From NCBI GenBank assembly GCA_021205005.1, contig JAJPYK010000034.1, positions 7,452 to 17,224 on the forward strand: DNA of 9,773 nt. The letters run 5' to 3'. Below are positions 1 to 8,563 of the stretch, in pieces; within the stretch, counting starts at the first letter, position 1, and each line of letters opens with the position of its first letter. The translations under genes and the position numbers were made by a program. Origin of the DNA: Paraprevotella sp. Its GTDB lineage: Bacteria > Bacteroidota > Bacteroidia > Bacteroidales > Bacteroidaceae. The notes beneath the pieces are model-generated. The model made no database searches, was not told the DNA's origin, and was given only the letters and a program-made list of their open reading frames with translations.

Positions 1-342
1 TCTCAGCAATGCGTAGAGGATATGCGCCAAGCTTTCGAACGACGTAAAAACCTGATTGTAAAGCTGGCCAAGGAAATCCCGGGATTGGAAGTGAATAATC
101 CGGAAGGTGCCTTCTACCTATTCCCCAAATGCAGTGCTTATTTCGGAAAGAGCGACGGCGAACGTTCCATTCATAATTCCACTGACTTCGCCATGTATCT
201 GCTCGAAAAGGGACATGTAGCCACAGTGGGAGGCGATGCCTTCGGTTCTCCGGAATGCTTCCGCATGAGCTATGCCACGAGCAACGAGAATATTGCGGAA
301 GCCATGAAACGAATTAAAGAAACGCTTGCACGACTAAAGTAA
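1..342 (+). CDS. AspC-like PLP-dependent aminotransferase, C-terminal 113 residues (5' end outside window)
   Basis: The reading frame is open from the first base and ends at TAA 340-342, so the gene enters from the left. The fragment matches the small C-terminal domain of fold-type I, class I aminotransferases of the aspartate aminotransferase type. It has the PEGAFYLFP motif (fragment residues 34-42), then a glycine-rich GGDAFGSPECFRMSYATS stretch. Its arginine (fragment residue 88, bases 262-264) is at the position that in this family binds the substrate alpha-carboxylate. The PLP lysine would lie in the missing part. Family knowledge suggests a cytoplasmic enzyme moving amino groups between aspartate or a related amino acid and 2-oxoglutarate. 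Exact substrate preference cannot be read from this piece. A hairpin terminator follows within 30 bases, so it is probably transcribed separately from the protease downstream. The first ATG in the fragment (base 22) is internal, not the start. Confidence 0.9.
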   Translation, partial: SQQCVEDMRQAFERRKNLIVKLAKEIPGLEVNNPEGAFYLFPKCSAYFGKSDGERSIHNSTDFAMYLLEKGHVATVGGDAFGSPECFRMSYATSNENIAEAMKRIKETLARLK

Positions 343-369
343 GTTAAGTACGCCCATCTAATCTAATGC

Positions 370-417
370 AAAGTATCTCGTCGGGAAAAACACGATTGAG
401 GTACTTTATTTTTTATT
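370..417 (+). terminator. Rho-independent terminator after the aminotransferase gene
   Basis: AAAGTATCTC (370-379) pairs with GAGGTACTTT (398-407), giving ten base pairs with one G-U wobble in RNA. A short inner helix (381-383 with 393-395) extends it around an A-rich loop. A T-rich tail (408-417, including six consecutive Ts) follows directly. The stem is AT-rich, so termination may be partial. It separates the aminotransferase from the metalloprotease operon. Confidence 0.7.
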
Positions 418-425
418 AAATCCCT

Positions 426-440
426 ACGTGCGAGTCACGT
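426..440. promoter_or_regulatory. Inverted repeat upstream of the metalloprotease gene; possible operator
   Basis: ACGTG (426-430) and CACGT (436-440) are perfect inverted arms around a 5-base spacer. Allowing one bulged base, the symmetry extends to CT/AG on the outside. It lies 30 bases before the protease ATG, between the upstream terminator and the gene, where a regulator could act. The adjoining TAGGTTCA (441-448) is only a partial match to the Bacteroides -7 element TAnnTTTG, and I see no -33 TTTG at the right distance, so the promoter itself is not established. A run of Ts follows at 449-454, so a weak second hairpin terminator is also possible. Confidence 0.3.
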
Positions 441-470
441 TAGGTTCATTTTTTAACAGACAACATACGA

Positions 471-3077
471 ATGAGAAGAAGTTTTATATGGATTAACCTA
501 TGGGCTCTCGCCACCGCCCTGACGACGGAAACTGTCAGCGCATCGGACGCTATGGGCATCTTTCCCTTTCGATCGAAACATAAGAAGAAGACGGAAGTCC
601 CAGATACATTGACGTCTGACTATAAGCGTTTCACAGGACGGGACTCGGTGAACATGAAAGGAGTAGCCAATATTATCGAAAAAAACGGCAGCTTTTATTT
701 AGAGTTTTCCATTCGATTGACCGGACGGGAGTTCTTGGTCACCAACCGTTTGCAGAAAGTACCGCTTGAATTGAACGAATCCGGAGTGAACAAAGGCATC
801 AATTATGAAAGCCAGGTCATCAGTTTTGAATGGCACAAAGAGCAGAAAACATTATGTCTCCGCCAACAACGTCTCACACCGGAGGTCGACAGTACGGAAG
901 CTGTGGCCGCATCCGTAGCCGACAACTATATCAACCCGATCATCGCCAGCTTGAAAGTAGAAGCAGTGGCGCCAGACTCCAGTACCGTACTGGTCAAGAT
1001 CGACGATCTCTTTAACGGCAAACAGACCGGCGTGAATGACGTATTTAACAACATCAACCTCGGTACATCGGTCAGTTCCGACCTCTCCCGCATTCTCAGT
1101 ATCAAGGCATTTGAAAACGATATCGTAGCTACATCCGAACTCACCACCATCGTACATGAAGGCATGAGTAAAGTGAATGTGACCGTTGTGGTCAGTTCTT
1201 CCCTCTGTCTGTTGCCCGAAAAACCGATGAAAGGGCGCTTGGAAAACAAGCGGGTGGGCTATTTCACCACCAGTCGTCTCAATTACAACGACCATCAACA
1301 GGAAATGGAGCCCCGACATTATATCACACGCTGGAGACTGGAACCGTCTGACGAGGCCGCCTATATGCGCGGCGAATTGACTACACCCAAAAAGCCAATC
1401 ATATTTTATATAGATCCGGCTACGCCCAAACAGTTGCGTCCCTACATCCGTCAGGGAATGCTCGATTGGAATACTGCGTTCGAGAAAGCCGGCTTTAAGG
1501 ACGCCATACGCGTGGAAGAGTTCACAGACAGTATGGCTGCAGAAGGGGACGACCTGAAATATTCCGTATTCACTTATGCGGCCTCCACGAAATCGAACGC
1601 AATGGGGCCCTCGGTCACAGATCCGCGTACCGGCGAAATTCTGGAAGCCGACATCATATGGTGGCACAATGTCGTATCGCTTTTACGTGAATGGCTTGTG
1701 GTACAGACCGGAGCAGTCGAACCGGCCGTGAGGAATCTGGAAATACCCGACAGTCTGATGGGGGATGCCGCTCGCTTTGTAGCTTGTCACGAAGTGGGGC
1801 ATTCATTGGGTCTCAAACACAATATGATCGCATCGTCGGCTTACCCCACCGACTCCTTGCGTTCGGCTGCTTTTATGACCCGTGTCAACGGAACGGCACC
1901 TTCCATCATGGACTATGCCCGTTTCAACTATGTGGCCCAGCCTGGGGACGGAGTCCCTTTTACCTCTCCCCATATCGGTCCTTACGATCTCTTCGCCATT
2001 GAATGGGGTTATCGCTGGTATCCCGATGATTCCACGGAAAAGACACAACTCCGTGCTTTACTGGACAGCCATAAAGACAAGATCTATAAATACGGTGAGG
2101 AACAACCCGTCCGCGAAGCGGTAGATCCTCGTTCACTCAGTGAAGACTTAGGTGACGATGCCATGAAATCGGCAGCCTACGGCATAGAGAACTTAAAGCG
2201 TATTGTACCTGAAATTATTCGATGGACCACTACGGGCGAAGAAGGACAAAGTTATAAAGAAGCAGCCCAGCTTTATTCGGAGGTCATCTTCCAATGGGGA
2301 CTGTATCCTTATCATGTTATGGCCAACGTAGGAGGCATCTATTTGGAAAATACAGAAGTGGGCGACGGACAAAAGACCTATACGTTTGTGGATAAGGAGA
2401 AACAGCGAGAAGCCGTGCAGTTCCTGATTGACCAATACCTCACATATCCGGCATGGTTGTTCGATACTTCATTATCCGACTATACTTATCTGCTCAAAGA
2501 TACTCCGCTCGGCACACTCGAACAGACGCCCAACGCAATGTACAAGAACACGCTGAACTACCTGCTGTGGGATTTGATGGATAACAAACGCATGGTACGC
2601 ATGTTCGAAAATGAATTCCGCAACGGCTCCAACGCTTTCACAGCCATAGAGATGATGGATATGCTCCACAAGCATATCTTTGCATCCACGATCAGCGGAC
2701 AGAAAACAGATGTCATGACCCGCAATCTGCAAAAATCGTTCGTCGATGCGCTCATTACAGCCGCAGCCGAAGAAGAAGGCGTGAAAATCAATAAAAAGCT
2801 CTACGCAGACAATCCGCTTACAGATCGTGCCGCACTGCCTTGCTCCGACGCGAGCAACGTTTCGGTACAAGAGGCCGACAACCGTAATGCTCGTACCATC
2901 GACATGTACAGTACGCAAATCAATCGCGTCAGCGACGCCATCAGTGTGAAACGGGGAGAATTAAAACTTATCCTGACGCTGCTGAAAAGCAAGTCGAATA
3001 CTTCCGACCCTGCCACACGTTACCACTACGAAGACATTGTGCTGCGCATACAGACAGCACTCGGATTGAATAAATAA
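471..3077 (+). CDS. Exported zinc-dependent metalloprotease (DUF5118-DUF5117-DUF4953 architecture)
   Basis: This 868-residue protein has an uninterrupted frame. A basic start and hydrophobic stretch ending near VSA (residues 22-24) suggest a signal peptide, though a weak one. Residues about 50-100 resemble DUF5118 and the following roughly 200 residues DUF5117, the usual N-terminal part of this Bacteroidota family. The catalytic motif is HEVGHSLGLKHN: H440, H444 and H450 would bind zinc and E441 would be the general base. SIMDYARF with M480 lies thirty residues later, where a metzincin-type Met-turn is expected. The length is typical for the family. Substrates of these proteases are poorly known. 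Its place directly ahead of a SusC/SusD pair, with 19 bp to susC, suggests that it cleaves protein or peptide substrate outside the cytoplasm for import. It is the only gene of the locus without a visible lesion. The ATG at 471 is chosen because it precedes the basic, hydrophobic N-terminus. Confidence 0.92.
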   Translation: MRRSFIWINLWALATALTTETVSASDAMGIFPFRSKHKKKTEVPDTLTSDYKRFTGRDSVNMKGVANIIEKNGSFYLEFSIRLTGREFLVTNRLQKVPLELNESGVNKGINYESQVISFEWHKEQKTLCLRQQRLTPEVDSTEAVAASVADNYINPIIASLKVEAVAPDSSTVLVKIDDLFNGKQTGVNDVFNNINLGTSVSSDLSRILSIKAFENDIVATSELTTIVHEGMSKVNVTVVVSSSLCLLPEKPMKGRLENKRVGYFTTSRLNYNDHQQEMEPRHYITRWRLEPSDEAAYMRGELTTPKKPIIFYIDPATPKQLRPYIRQGMLDWNTAFEKAGFKDAIRVEEFTDSMAAEGDDLKYSVFTYAASTKSNAMGPSVTDPRTGEILEADIIWWHNVVSLLREWLVVQTGAVEPAVRNLEIPDSLMGDAARFVACHEVGHSLGLKHNMIASSAYPTDSLRSAAFMTRVNGTAPSIMDYARFNYVAQPGDGVPFTSPHIGPYDLFAIEWGYRWYPDDSTEKTQLRALLDSHKDKIYKYGEEQPVREAVDPRSLSEDLGDDAMKSAAYGIENLKRIVPEIIRWTTTGEEGQSYKEAAQLYSEVIFQWGLYPYHVMANVGGIYLENTEVGDGQKTYTFVDKEKQREAVQFLIDQYLTYPAWLFDTSLSDYTYLLKDTPLGTLEQTPNAMYKNTLNYLLWDLMDNKRMVRMFENEFRNGSNAFTAIEMMDMLHKHIFASTISGQKTDVMTRNLQKSFVDALITAAAEEEGVKINKKLYADNPLTDRAALPCSDASNVSVQEADNRNARTIDMYSTQINRVSDAISVKRGELKLILTLLKSKSNTSDPATRYHYEDIVLRIQTALGLNK

Positions 3078-3096
3078 AAACCAAGTATGACCGAAA

Positions 3097-6000
3097 ATGG
3101 AAAAAATGAGAAGAATTGAATGTGTTCTCTTATGGCTGTTCATCGGCTTGTCGGCCATTACAGCCCAAACCCGCACCGTCTCGGGTACGATCCTCGACAA
3201 GACGGACAAACAACCGCTCATCGGCGCCACCGTGGCTGTCATGACTGCACAAGGCACCGTATCCGTCGGCACGACAACCGATCTGGACGGTAAGTTCCAT
3301 ATCGCCGTTCCGACAGGAGTGGAACAACTTGAATGCCGCTTCGTCGGCTATACCCCTCTGACGTTGCATCTCAAAACCGATCAGAGCGATTATACCGTAT
3401 ACATGACCGATCAATCCAAAGAATTGAACGAGCTCGTCGTTACCGGTTACCAAGCCATAGACCGTCGCAAGCAGACCTCGGCCGTCACCACCGTGAAAAT
3501 CTCCGACGAGAAAATCGGTGCGGTTAAGAGCATCGACCAGGCTTTGGCAGGACAAGTTGCCGGTTTGTCCAGCGTCACCTCCACGGGTGCACCGGGCGCG
3601 CCGGTCAAATTGCGTATTCGAGGCACGTCCTCCATCAACGGTACGCAAGACCCTCTATGGGTGCTCGACGGTATTCCCTTGGAAGGGACGGACATCCCCA
3701 CCATGGAAGATCTGCAAGACATCGACAATATTTACCAGACTTCCATTGCCGGAATCAATCCCTCGGACATTGAGAGCATAACCGTACTGAAAGATGCGGC
3801 AGCCACGGCCATTTACGGAGCCCGCGCCGCCAACGGTGTCATCGTGATCACTACGCGCAACGGAAAAGCAGGAAAGCCTCAAATCAACTTCTCCACCAAA
3901 CTGACATACAGTCCGAAGACCGACATTGACCGGCTGCATCTGCTGAACTCCAATCAAAAGGTAGATCTTGAACTGGAGCTATTGCAATCGGACTACACCT
4001 TCCGCGATACCAAAGGCTAGGTGGCCCAAATCATCTCCGGTTACGGACGGACCGACGCCTACAAGGCTGGAGGATGGAACGCATTATCGTCCGATGCACA
4101 AAACGACATCAATCATCTGCGGACCATCAATACCGATTGGAACGACATCCTGTTCCGGAACGTATTCAATCAGGAATATAACGTGAGCTTATCAGGCGGT
4201 AACGACAAAGCCACCTACTATACAGCCGTAGGCTACTACGTGGAACAAGGTAACGTGGAAAGCGTCAAGAACGATCGTCTGAACATGACGTTGAAGACCG
4301 ATTACCGCATCAACAGCAAGTTGAAAGTGGGCGCCTCTCTCTTCACAAACCGCCGCAAGCAACAGTCTTACCTGACGTATGGAAACGGATTTACCAATCC
4401 CGTTTACTATTCCCGCCTGGCCAATCCTTATCTGACACCGTTCGATGCCGAAGGCAATTATGTGTACGACACGAACATACAGCACAGCGGGAATGACAAT
4501 CAGGCCGACTTCAACATCTTCGAGGAACGGAGGAACACGTCCAACATCAACACCACCACCTCGATCATGTCCATCTTCGACGCGGAATTTAAATGGAACG
4601 AACATTTCAAGGTCACCTCACAGTTTGGCCTGCAATGGGATGAAGGGAACCTGGAACAGTACGCGGGCAACGACAGTTATGCCATGCGTATTCAAAAGGC
4701 CGAAACGCAGTACAGTTATAGCGACGGAAAGCGTAGCTTCCTACCCGACGGCGGAAGCAATAAGATCACCGATACCCATAGCACCCAATGGACATGGAAA
4801 GCTATGGCTGAATATGACAACAGCTTCAAGAACATCCACGAACTGGAGCTGATGGCCGGTACGGAAATACGCCACAACGAAGACAAATCGCTCTACTCGG
4901 CCGTGTACGGTTACGACCGCAAGTCGCTGACCTCTACTCCTGTCATCTTCCCCTCGGACGATTTGGGCCGCACATACCCTCTCCATACGGAATCTTACAC
5001 TGAAAACGCCTACGTTTCTTGGTTTGCAACCGGTTCATATACCTTGCACCACCGTTATACATTAGGCGGAAGCATACGCTTCGACGGATCGGATATTTTC
5101 GGCGTAGCCAAGAAATACCGCTATCTCCCGCTCTACTCCGTCAGCGGTCTGTGGCGGGTCAGCGACGAGCCTTTCATGAAGAATGTGACTGCCATCGACA
5201 ACTTGGGCATACGCGCATCCTACGGTCTGCAAGGCAATATCGACAAGAATACCTATCCGTTCTTAGTAGGAACCTATAAAAAGATCACTATTCTCCCGGG
5301 CTATTCCGAAGAAGCCATCTATCCGTCCGGCGCTCCCAACCCGGACTTGCGTTGGGAAAAGACACAATCCGTCAATGTAGGTGCCGACATCTCGTTGTGG
5401 GACAATGCCATCACCTTGAACGTAGATTATTACTACCGCAAAGGTACTGATCTGATCGGAACGCGCATGTTGCCGCTCGAAACCGGATATGCATCTACTA
5501 CCATCAATTGGGCCAGCATGACCAACAAGGGTACCGAAGTGGCGCTGACCACGCGAAACGTCCATACCAAAAACTTCACCTGGTTCACCAACCTGAACTT
5601 CGGTTACAACGCGAATAAGGTGCTGAGAGAAACCGTAGAAGAGAACGCTACTTATCCCAGCCGTGAAGGCTATCCCGTCGGAGCGCTCTTCGCGTATAAG
5701 ACCGCAGGATTGGATGCCGACGGTTATCCTCTTTTCCTCACGAAAGACGGTGAGAAGCTCAGTGCCACAGACTACCTGAAGCTGAACTCGGCCGGAGCCA
5801 GCACACTGAGTGCAGAAGAACAGCGCGCTCAGTATGTCTATATCGGGTCCACCGATCCGAAAGTGTCCGGCGGTTTTACCAATACGTTCAAATACAAGCA
5901 ACTGACTCTCTCAGTCAACTGCATCTATAATTTCGGGATGTATGTACGCACCACGCCGAGCTATTCTCCCGCCAACTACGACCGCGGCATGAATACCAAT

Positions 6001-6363
6001 GAAGATATCCTGGACCGCTGGACACCGGAGCACACAAATACGATAATGCCCAAACTGATGAACAGCAGCGAACGTCCGGGCGAATATATCCGCTATTCGG
6101 AATTCGGTCTGTTAAATTACCTGGACATCTGGGTAAAGAAGCAAAACTATTTCCGCTTCGAGAGTATCCGTTTAGGGTATGACCTGCCGGAAAAATGGAT
6201 GAAACGTCTGGGCGTCAAGAGTGCGTCGGTGTCGCTCGAAGGCCGCAACCTTTGGGTGATTGCCAGCAACTACCACAATTTCCTTGATCCCGAAACGATG
6301 GGCAACCCCTATGCCACTCCCATCCCCAAGAGTTTTATCTTCGGACTTAACGTAAACTTCTAA
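3097..6363 (+). pseudogene. SusC/RagA-type TonB-dependent outer-membrane transporter, interrupted by in-frame TAG
   Basis: Read through the stop, the frame gives 1,088 codons, a normal SusC length. From the N-terminus there is a signal peptide ending near AITAQ, and a carboxypeptidase-regulatory-like domain (about residues 27-110, with the IGATVAV and GTTTDLDGKF signatures). The KELNELVVTGYQ linker follows, then the plug, with DGIP and DAAATAIYGARAANG (from D233) followed by VIVITTRNG. The beta-barrel fills the rest and ends in an aromatic residue (FGLNVNF), as outer-membrane barrels do. Such proteins import oligomeric nutrients using TonB energy with a SusD lid. TAG at 4018-4020 (codon 308) falls just after the plug, so ordinary translation would give signal peptide plus plug without barrel. 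The next codons, VAQIISGYGRTD, continue the family sequence in the same frame, so this is one gene rather than two. GTG 4021 is a poor restart: it has no ribosome binding site, and the product would lack a signal peptide. Confidence 0.88.
4018..4020 (+). other. In-frame amber codon in susC (codon 308)
   Basis: The codons read GGC TAG GTG GCC. Frame and family similarity continue on both sides, so this is a point lesion or a recoded codon. The simplest ancestor is CAG (Gln) within CCAGG. The site is one of only two CTAG tetranucleotides found in the window. Confidence 0.9.
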
Positions 6364-6372
6364 ACCAGAATT

Positions 6373-6380
6373 AAGGAGGA
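6373..6380 (+). promoter_or_regulatory. Strong Shine-Dalgarno sequence that fixes the ancestral susD start
   Basis: AAGGAGGA lies five bases upstream of ATA 6386-6388, followed by AAA AAA ACG. This spacing is right for a start codon at 6386 and too far for the ATG at 6407 (26 bases from the motif), which supports ATA as a mutated ATG. Bacteroidota genes usually make little use of Shine-Dalgarno pairing, so a motif this strong is notable. Confidence 0.65.
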
Positions 6381-6385
6381 CAAAG

Positions 6386-6388
6386 ATA
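6386..6388 (+). other. ATA in place of the susD start codon
   Basis: ATA is followed by AAA AAA ACG ATC TTA TAT ATG and preceded by AAGGAGGA at five bases. A lipoprotein signal needs the positive n-region encoded here, so translation was evidently meant to begin at this codon. One G-to-A change from ATG explains it. AUA supports only very weak initiation in bacteria. Confidence 0.75.
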
Positions 6389-7108
6389 AAAAAAACGATC
6401 TTATATATGACATTCGCCCTTGCAGCCCTGATGTCGTTCACGGCCTGCAACGACTTTTTGGACATACAGCCCGTAGGAAAAGTAATCCCGCAGACAGGGA
6501 CGGAATACCGTTCGCTGCTCACTTATGCTTATTCTATCGTACCGACAGACCGCGGTCTGACCACGTTCCGTAGCGACGAACTGATCTTAGACAAAGCCAC
6601 GGCCACCAGTACCGACTTGGACAGCTATCTGGACATCTGGAGATGGCAGGATGACAATCCGGACGAAAGTACGACCTCTTTCAATTGGAGAAGTTTCTAC
6701 GAGGTTTCTTACGTGGCCAACACCATTTTGGAAACTTATACCACCATGACCGACGCCACGGAAGCCGAACGCTCTCAAATGGCCGGCGAAGCCTATATGC
6801 TGCGTGCCTATATGCATTTCGTTCTGGTCAATCTCAATGCAGAACCTTATACCCATTGCGATCCGGACACGACCAAAGCGCTCCCCTTAAAGCTGAACAG
6901 CGATGTGAACGCCGTATTATCGCGCAATACCGTGGCCGAAGTATATGCTTCCATCCTCTCCGATATCGACCAGGCTGAAAAACTGTTGAACGTAGACAAG
7001 TGGGACGCCGGCGAGAATTACCGTTTCAACACCATATCAGCCGAAGCTCTCCGCGCGCGGGTCTATCTCTACATGGGCGATTGGGCGAAAGCCTATGCCT
7101 CGGCCGTC

Positions 7109-7111
7109 TAG
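7109..7111 (+). other. In-frame amber codon in susD (codon 242)
   Basis: The codons read GTC TAG GTG GTG. SusD-family sequence continues in frame on both sides. The surrounding octamer CTAGGTGG is identical to that at the amber codon in susC. The simplest ancestor is CAG within CCAGG. Confidence 0.9.
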
Positions 7112-7851
7112 GTGGTGGAACAACACGGCGACTTGGAAGACATGACCAAGTCCACCACGTTGCCTAACGACTATCGGTCGGTGGAATCCATCGTGGCGAT
7201 GGAAAACGTATCCCCCAATACTTTCGGTGCGGCAGGACGCATAGCCAACGGTTTGCTCTCTCTTTACCGTGCGGGCGACCAGCGTAAGAGTAAATTCTAC
7301 AAACAGGCCACAGCCAGCGTATCCACGTTGGTCAAAGGAGGAAGCACGCAATACCGTTGTACGTTCCGCAGCGCGGAATTCTACCTGACGGCTGCCGAAG
7401 CCGCAGTGGAACTGGGCGACATGGAGAATGCGCGACACTATCTGACGGCCCTGATGAAGAAGCGTTACAACAGTGCCATCTATTCCACTTATGAGGCGCA
7501 GATTCTCGCCATGGACCAGGACGCACGGCGTCAGGAAATCTATAACGAACGCTTCCGCGAGCTGGCGTTTGAGGGACATCGTTGGTTCGACTTGCGCCGT
7601 ACCACACGACCGGAACTGACCAAGACTTACGAAGGCACGTCCTACGTTCTGCAAAAGGATGATTCGCGCTACACGTTGCGCATCCCCACAGCAGCCATCC
7701 AGGCCAATCCGAACCTGGCCAGTGAATAAAAGAAGCATAGAGCATTTTATGCGTTATATCAATAACAGTTAAAAACATTTGATCATGAAAAGAATTTTAC
7801 TTATCGCCTCGTGTTGCCTGCTTCTCAGCAGCATGCACGCTCAAACGACAG

Positions 7852-7857
7852 AAAAAA
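7852..7857 (+). repeat. A6 run at the frameshift junction
   Basis: GAAAAAATGG lies between the signal-peptide frame (GAA AAA ATG GTC) and the body frame (TGG TCG ACC AGT). Five As instead of six would restore one continuous frame, GAA AAA TGG TCG. Homopolymer runs are slippage-prone in replication, transcription and sequencing, so biological frameshift, phase switching and assembly error are all possible. Confidence 0.7.
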
Positions 7858-8541
7858 TGGTCGACCAGTCTGACCGGAGTGGACAAAATCGAAGACTTGT
7901 ATCTGACAGCTCCCACAGCCATATCTGCCGACGGCAGCGTCTACGCTACCGGTACTTTCACACAGGATCTTGTCATCGGCAGCACATTCCTGTCTCCTAT
8001 CGCGACCAGCGCCTATCTGGCAAAGTATGACGCTGACGGAAATTCACTTTGGGCAATCTCCCTCCAGGGTGCCGCCACCATCACGAGCATCACGACCGAT
8101 GAAAGCAACAATGTGTATGTGGCCGGTGTATTTGCCGATGAGGTTGTCGTAGGTAGCACAGACGGACAGACCCAAACCATCACGGGCAAACCGGATGAAG
8201 TAAACCAAGTGTCCAGCTTCATTGCCGCATACAGCGCGGAAGGTGCGTTGAAAGCTACAAACGTCATTTGGTCAGAAGCCAATGCTGAAATAGCTTCCAG
8301 CGGACTTTACTTCCCCCAAGAAGGATTTCCATATATGACAATCAACCACATAGAAGCAAACAACGGAAAGTTGTACGCTTCAGCCACGTATACAGGCGAC
8401 GTAACCATCGACGATATGCAATGGAAAGGCAGATACATAAATATATTAGATGTCATGTACGATGACCTCATCAGTGCCGGTATATTCTCATTGGACGTAT
8501 CTGCATTAGACAATGCAGAATCCGTAGCACAAGTCGGTGTT

Positions 8542-8544
8542 TAA
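8542..8544 (+). other. In-frame ochre codon in the propeller-like gene (codon 253)
   Basis: The codons read GGT GTT TAA ACC CAA TTG. Repeat-protein sequence of the same composition continues in the same frame for another 305 codons, to the natural terminator codon. CAA (Gln) by a C-to-T change is one simple ancestor; AAA or GAA are others. Confidence 0.85.
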
Positions 8545-8553
8545 ACCCAATTG

Positions 8554-8563
8554 GGAGGTGATC
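8554..8563 (+). promoter_or_regulatory. Perfect extended Shine-Dalgarno match just after the ochre codon; possible translational restart at ATG 8566
   Basis: GGAGGTGATC is a ten-base match to the complement of the usual 16S rRNA 3' end. Its GGAGG core lies seven bases before ATG 8566-8568, which is in the frame of the remaining protein. It also encodes Gly-Gly-Asp plus the first base of Gln, so it may be chance coding sequence. Restart would give the C-terminal half of the protein with no signal peptide. Confidence 0.35.

Larger units (their letters stand above)
6386..7729 (+). pseudogene. SusD/RagB-type nutrient-binding outer-membrane lipoprotein, start codon ATA and in-frame TAG
   Basis: Taking ATA 6386 as the former start gives 447 codons, within the SusD range. 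The N-terminus then reads (M)KKTILYMTFALAALMSFTAC, a classical lipoprotein signal with lipobox cysteine C21. Helical SusD signatures follow: GEAYMLRAYMHF (from about residue 134), AEALRARVYLYMGDW (from 219), and near the C-terminus ELAFEGHRWFDLRR (392-405). The family role is a surface lid that binds substrate and hands it to its SusC. Two lesions are visible. The start codon is ATA where ATG is expected, and TAG at 7109-7111 (codon 242) splits the protein in mid-domain. The frame continues unchanged with VVEQHGDLEDM. The next possible start is ATG 6407 (codon 8); it would drop the two-lysine n-region, weakening export, and still meet the TAG. It lies 22 bp after susC. Confidence 0.87.

Noticed and set aside
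852..1667. Long antisense open frame of 271 codons opposite the metalloprotease gene
   Set aside because: It lies wholly inside a well-supported gene on the other strand, has no recognisable domain, and is rich in His, Cys and Arg as expected from a mirrored frame. The other antisense frames opposite susC, susD and the propeller-like gene are rejected on the same grounds.
4021..6363. The susC barrel portion as a separate gene starting at GTG 4021
   Set aside because: There is no ribosome binding site and no signal peptide, and the plug and barrel sequence is continuous across the TAG in one frame. It is the second half of one gene.
7112..7729. The susD C-terminal half as a separate gene starting at GTG 7112
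   Set aside because: It begins in mid-domain with no export signal or ribosome binding site, and family similarity runs across the TAG.
7735..7752. GCATA-N8-TATGC hairpin between susD and the propeller-like gene
   Set aside because: It has only five base pairs with an eight-base loop and no T tail, so it is too weak to call as a terminator.
7774..7781. AACATTTG as a -7 promoter element for the propeller-like gene
   Set aside because: The first base of TAnnTTTG is wrong, and the transcription start would fall at or after the ATG. Co-transcription with susD across 55 bp is simpler.
7779..7787. TTG 7779 as the start of the propeller-like gene
   Set aside because: ATG 7785, two codons later, gives a typical signal peptide beginning MKRILL. 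TTG is a rarer start and adds nothing.
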